Positions 62,020 to 64,000 of a stretch of DNA of 64,000 nucleotides are shown here, piece by piece (positions within the stretch are counted from its first letter, which is position 1; each line of letters opens with the position of its first letter). This stretch comes from DASSFZ01 sp035283185 (GTDB lineage: Bacteria > Chloroflexota > Anaerolineae > Fen-1058): positions 1 to 64,000 of the forward strand of contig DATEUJ010000151.1 in NCBI GenBank assembly GCA_035283185.1, written 5' to 3'. The notes under the pieces are model-generated. The model searched no databases. It was not told the DNA's origin and was given only the letters and a program-made list of their open reading frames with translations. Both the position numbers and the translations under genes were made by a program.

Positions 62020-63891
62020 ATGAGCTCGCTCGACACGCGCCACATCGGCACCGAACAGGAACCCGTCGCCGGCGGCACGCTCGCGCCGGGGCGCGTGCTC
62101 CAGAGCCGGTACGAGATTCGCGGCGTACTGGGTATGGGCGGTTTCAGCGCCGTGTACCAGGCGCGCGACCTGCGCTTTCCGAACGTCGTGAAGCTGTGCG
62201 CCGTCAAGGAGATGGTCAATCACGCGCCCGATCCGCAGATGCGGGAGATCGCGCTGCAGAACTTCGAGCGCGAGGCCAACATCCTCGCCACGCTCAACCA
62301 TCCGGCCATTCCCAAGGTCTACGACTACTTTTCCGAAGACAACCGCGCCTACTTGGTGATGGAATTCATCGACGGGCGCGACCTGGAAGCGGTGATCAGC
62401 GACGGGACGGGGTTCCTGCCGCAAGACCAGATCCTCGCCTGGGCGATCCAGTTGTGCGAGGTCTTGGCCTACCTACATTCGCATTCGCCGCCGATCATCT
62501 TCCGCGACATGAAGCCATCCAACATCATGCTAGACCGGCACGGGCAAATCCGCCTGATCGATTTCGGCATCGCCAAGAATTTCCAGCCCGGCCAGAAGGG
62601 CACGATGATCGGCACGGAGGGCTACAGCCCGCCGGAGCAGTATCGGGGCATCGCCGATCAGCGCACCGACGTGTACGGGCTGGGCGCGACGCTGCATCAC
62701 CTGCTCAGCCGGCAGAACCCACAGGTCGAGCCGCCGTTCTCCTTCCACGAGCGGCCGATCCCGGCCGTCAACCCGAAGGTGTACCCCGAGTTCGCCCAGG
62801 TGGTGATGCGCGCGCTGGAATACGATCCAAGCCGGCGCTATGCGTCGCCCGAGGAAATGAAGCGCGCGCTGCTCGTGCTGAAGCCGGCCAGCAAGCTCGG
62901 CACGGCGACGATCGTCAGCATGGCGGGCAGCAGCGACCTCACGCCGCTGTGGACGTTCACCTGCGAAGACGAGATCCGATCAGGCCCGGCGCTGGGTGGA
63001 GGCGCCGTATTCGTGGGCGCGTACGACCACAATCTGTACGCGCTCGAAGCCCAGTCGGGGAAGTTCCTGTGGAAGTACGCCGCCGCGGCGGGCATCGCTT
63101 CGACGCCGTGTGTCGCCGAGGATCGCGTGCTGTTCGGGTCGCAGGATCGTGTGTTATACTGCGTCAACATGCAGACGGGCCGCCTCCAGTGGACGTGCCC
63201 GAGCAACGGCAAGATATTTTCGTCGCCGCGCGTGAAGTTCAACCACGTTTTCTTTGGCGCCGACGACGGCGTGCTGTACGCGGTTAACTTCCAGACCGGG
63301 CGCGTCGCCTGGAAGGTGCAAGCCGAGGCTGAGATCCGCTCGTCGGTGTGCGTCGGAGACGAGGAGATCTTCTTCGGCTCGAGTGACGGGTACATCTACG
63401 CGTTGGACATTCGCGGTGCGCTGAGATGGCGCTATCGCACGAAGCGCGCCATCGTTTCGTCGCCCGCGCTGCACGACGACATCTTGTACGTCGGCTCGGA
63501 CGACGCGAATGTGTACGCGATCGATGCGCGCTCGGGCTGGGTGGTGTGGCGCTTCCGCACGGGCAAGGCGGTGTGGTCCTCGCCGGTGATCAGCGAGAGC
63601 CAGTTGCACGTCGGCTCTGTCGACGGGAACGTGTACGCGCTCGACATTCGGACAGGCCGCGAAGTGTGGCGCTACGCGACAGAAGGCCAGGTCACGGCGT
63701 CGCCCGCCGTGCACGACGGCGTGGTGTACATCGGCTCGGTCGATCAGTCCTTGTACAGCCTGGACGCCCACACCGGCAGCCTGCGCTGGCGTTTCCGCAC
63801 CAGCGGCCCGATCACGTCGGTGCCGGCGATCGGCGGGGACATTCTTTACGTGACGTCCACCGATCGACAGGTGTACGCGCTGCCCATCTGA
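62020..63891 (+). CDS. Ser/Thr protein kinase with PQQ-like beta-propeller
   Basis: 623 residues. Kinase domain about 30-290: glycine loop GVLGMGGFSAVYQA, Lys in CAVKEM, catalytic loop IIFRDMKPSNIML (HRD reads FRD), DFG in LIDFGIAKNF, and SPPEQYRG. From about 310 to the end are seven to eight repeats of the PQQ/WD-like type (for example GAVFVGAYDHNLYALEAQSGKFLWKY), forming a beta-propeller. No membrane helix is seen between them, so the propeller is probably cytoplasmic and may bind a ligand or protein. Start ATG at 62020 has only a weak ribosome site. Confidence 0.93.
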   Translation: MSSLDTRHIGTEQEPVAGGTLAPGRVLQSRYEIRGVLGMGGFSAVYQARDLRFPNVVKLCAVKEMVNHAPDPQMREIALQNFEREANILATLNHPAIPKVYDYFSEDNRAYLVMEFIDGRDLEAVISDGTGFLPQDQILAWAIQLCEVLAYLHSHSPPIIFRDMKPSNIMLDRHGQIRLIDFGIAKNFQPGQKGTMIGTEGYSPPEQYRGIADQRTDVYGLGATLHHLLSRQNPQVEPPFSFHERPIPAVNPKVYPEFAQVVMRALEYDPSRRYASPEEMKRALLVLKPASKLGTATIVSMAGSSDLTPLWTFTCEDEIRSGPALGGGAVFVGAYDHNLYALEAQSGKFLWKYAAAAGIASTPCVAEDRVLFGSQDRVLYCVNMQTGRLQWTCPSNGKIFSSPRVKFNHVFFGADDGVLYAVNFQTGRVAWKVQAEAEIRSSVCVGDEEIFFGSSDGYIYALDIRGALRWRYRTKRAIVSSPALHDDILYVGSDDANVYAIDARSGWVVWRFRTGKAVWSSPVISESQLHVGSVDGNVYALDIRTGREVWRYATEGQVTASPAVHDGVVYIGSVDQSLYSLDAHTGSLRWRFRTSGPITSVPAIGGDILYVTSTDRQVYALPI

Positions 63892-63909
63892 GCACCCCGG
63901 AGACACGGT

Positions 63910-64000
63910 ATGCGCTTCGTGCGACGGCTGCTTGCGCCCCGCCCAGCGGGGTTGCTCCGAACCCGAGAAGAGAATCGCATGGACAACAGATCGCCGCGCG
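63910..64000 (+). CDS. Partial ORF continuing past the window
   Basis: ATG at 63910, eight bases after GGAG, opens 30 codons to the edge (MRFVRRLLAPRPAGLLRTREENRMDNRSPR). A second ATG at 63979 (MDNRSPR) is also possible. It is 18 bases after the kinase stop and co-directional, so it may belong to the same operon. Too short to identify. Confidence 0.45.
   Translation, partial: MRFVRRLLAPRPAGLLRTREENRMDNRSPR

Overview
The window looks like chromosome from a GC-rich member of the Chloroflexota, probably an Anaerolineae-like lineage. The evidence is high GC, an Ile T-box leader in front of ileS, TrmFO-type tRNA methylation, secreted proteins ending in a YLPIIMK-like tail, and many short dispersed palindromic or tandem repeats between genes. 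This placement is inference from gene content. No 16S rRNA gene is present.

Layout. 1-1.8 kb: edge of a possible IS66-type transposase gene, an inositol-monophosphatase-family gene, a small overlapping ORF and a lipoprotein. 1.8-14.3 kb: a glycerol/dihydroxyacetone locus, all on the minus strand: dhaR, then glpF-dhaK-dhaL-glpK-glpA-sdhB/C/D-like genes-methyltransferase-dhaM::HPr::EI. Glycerol enters by GlpF and is phosphorylated by GlpK. A GlpA-type dehydrogenase oxidises glycerol-3-phosphate, perhaps through the SDH-like iron-sulfur and membrane subunits. Dihydroxyacetone is phosphorylated by DhaK/DhaL with phosphate from PEP through a single EIIA-HPr-EI polypeptide. 14.6-26.8 kb: housekeeping and metabolism (response-regulator cyclase, homoserine dehydrogenase, M20 hydrolase, DinB, integrase, UPF0316 protein, two aminotransferases, PEP carboxykinase). 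26.8-29.5 kb: accessory debris with toxin-antitoxin remnants and two genes interrupted at homopolymers (RNase HI and a small antitoxin-like protein).

29.5-43.6 kb: a complete type I-E CRISPR-Cas locus. A small HTH gene precedes an unusual cas3 whose product carries an N-terminal HTH-WYL regulator fused to HD nuclease and helicase. It is followed by cas8e-cse2-cas7e-cas5e-cas6e-cas1-cas2 in tight or overlapping order and then, only 20 bases after cas2, an array of 69 repeats and 68 spacers. The WYL-Cas3 fusion with its HTH paralogue is the strongest candidate for an undescribed arrangement here.

43.6-64 kb: secreted CAP-domain protein, Tat-exported cyclase-family protein, HflX, a histidine kinase coupled to an M28 peptidase lipoprotein, TrmFO, tRNA-Asp, threonine aldolase, a nitrilase-family protein lacking its catalytic cysteine, RluD-type synthase, two lspA paralogues, a DksA-like protein, and an alaX-ileS operon behind an isoleucine T-box. 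It ends with a Ser/Thr kinase carrying a beta-propeller. A recurring theme is that short repeats have entered functional sequence: the ileS linker, the dinB tail, the dhaM-EI linker and the T-box leader. Coordinates come from direct reading; no database search was possible.
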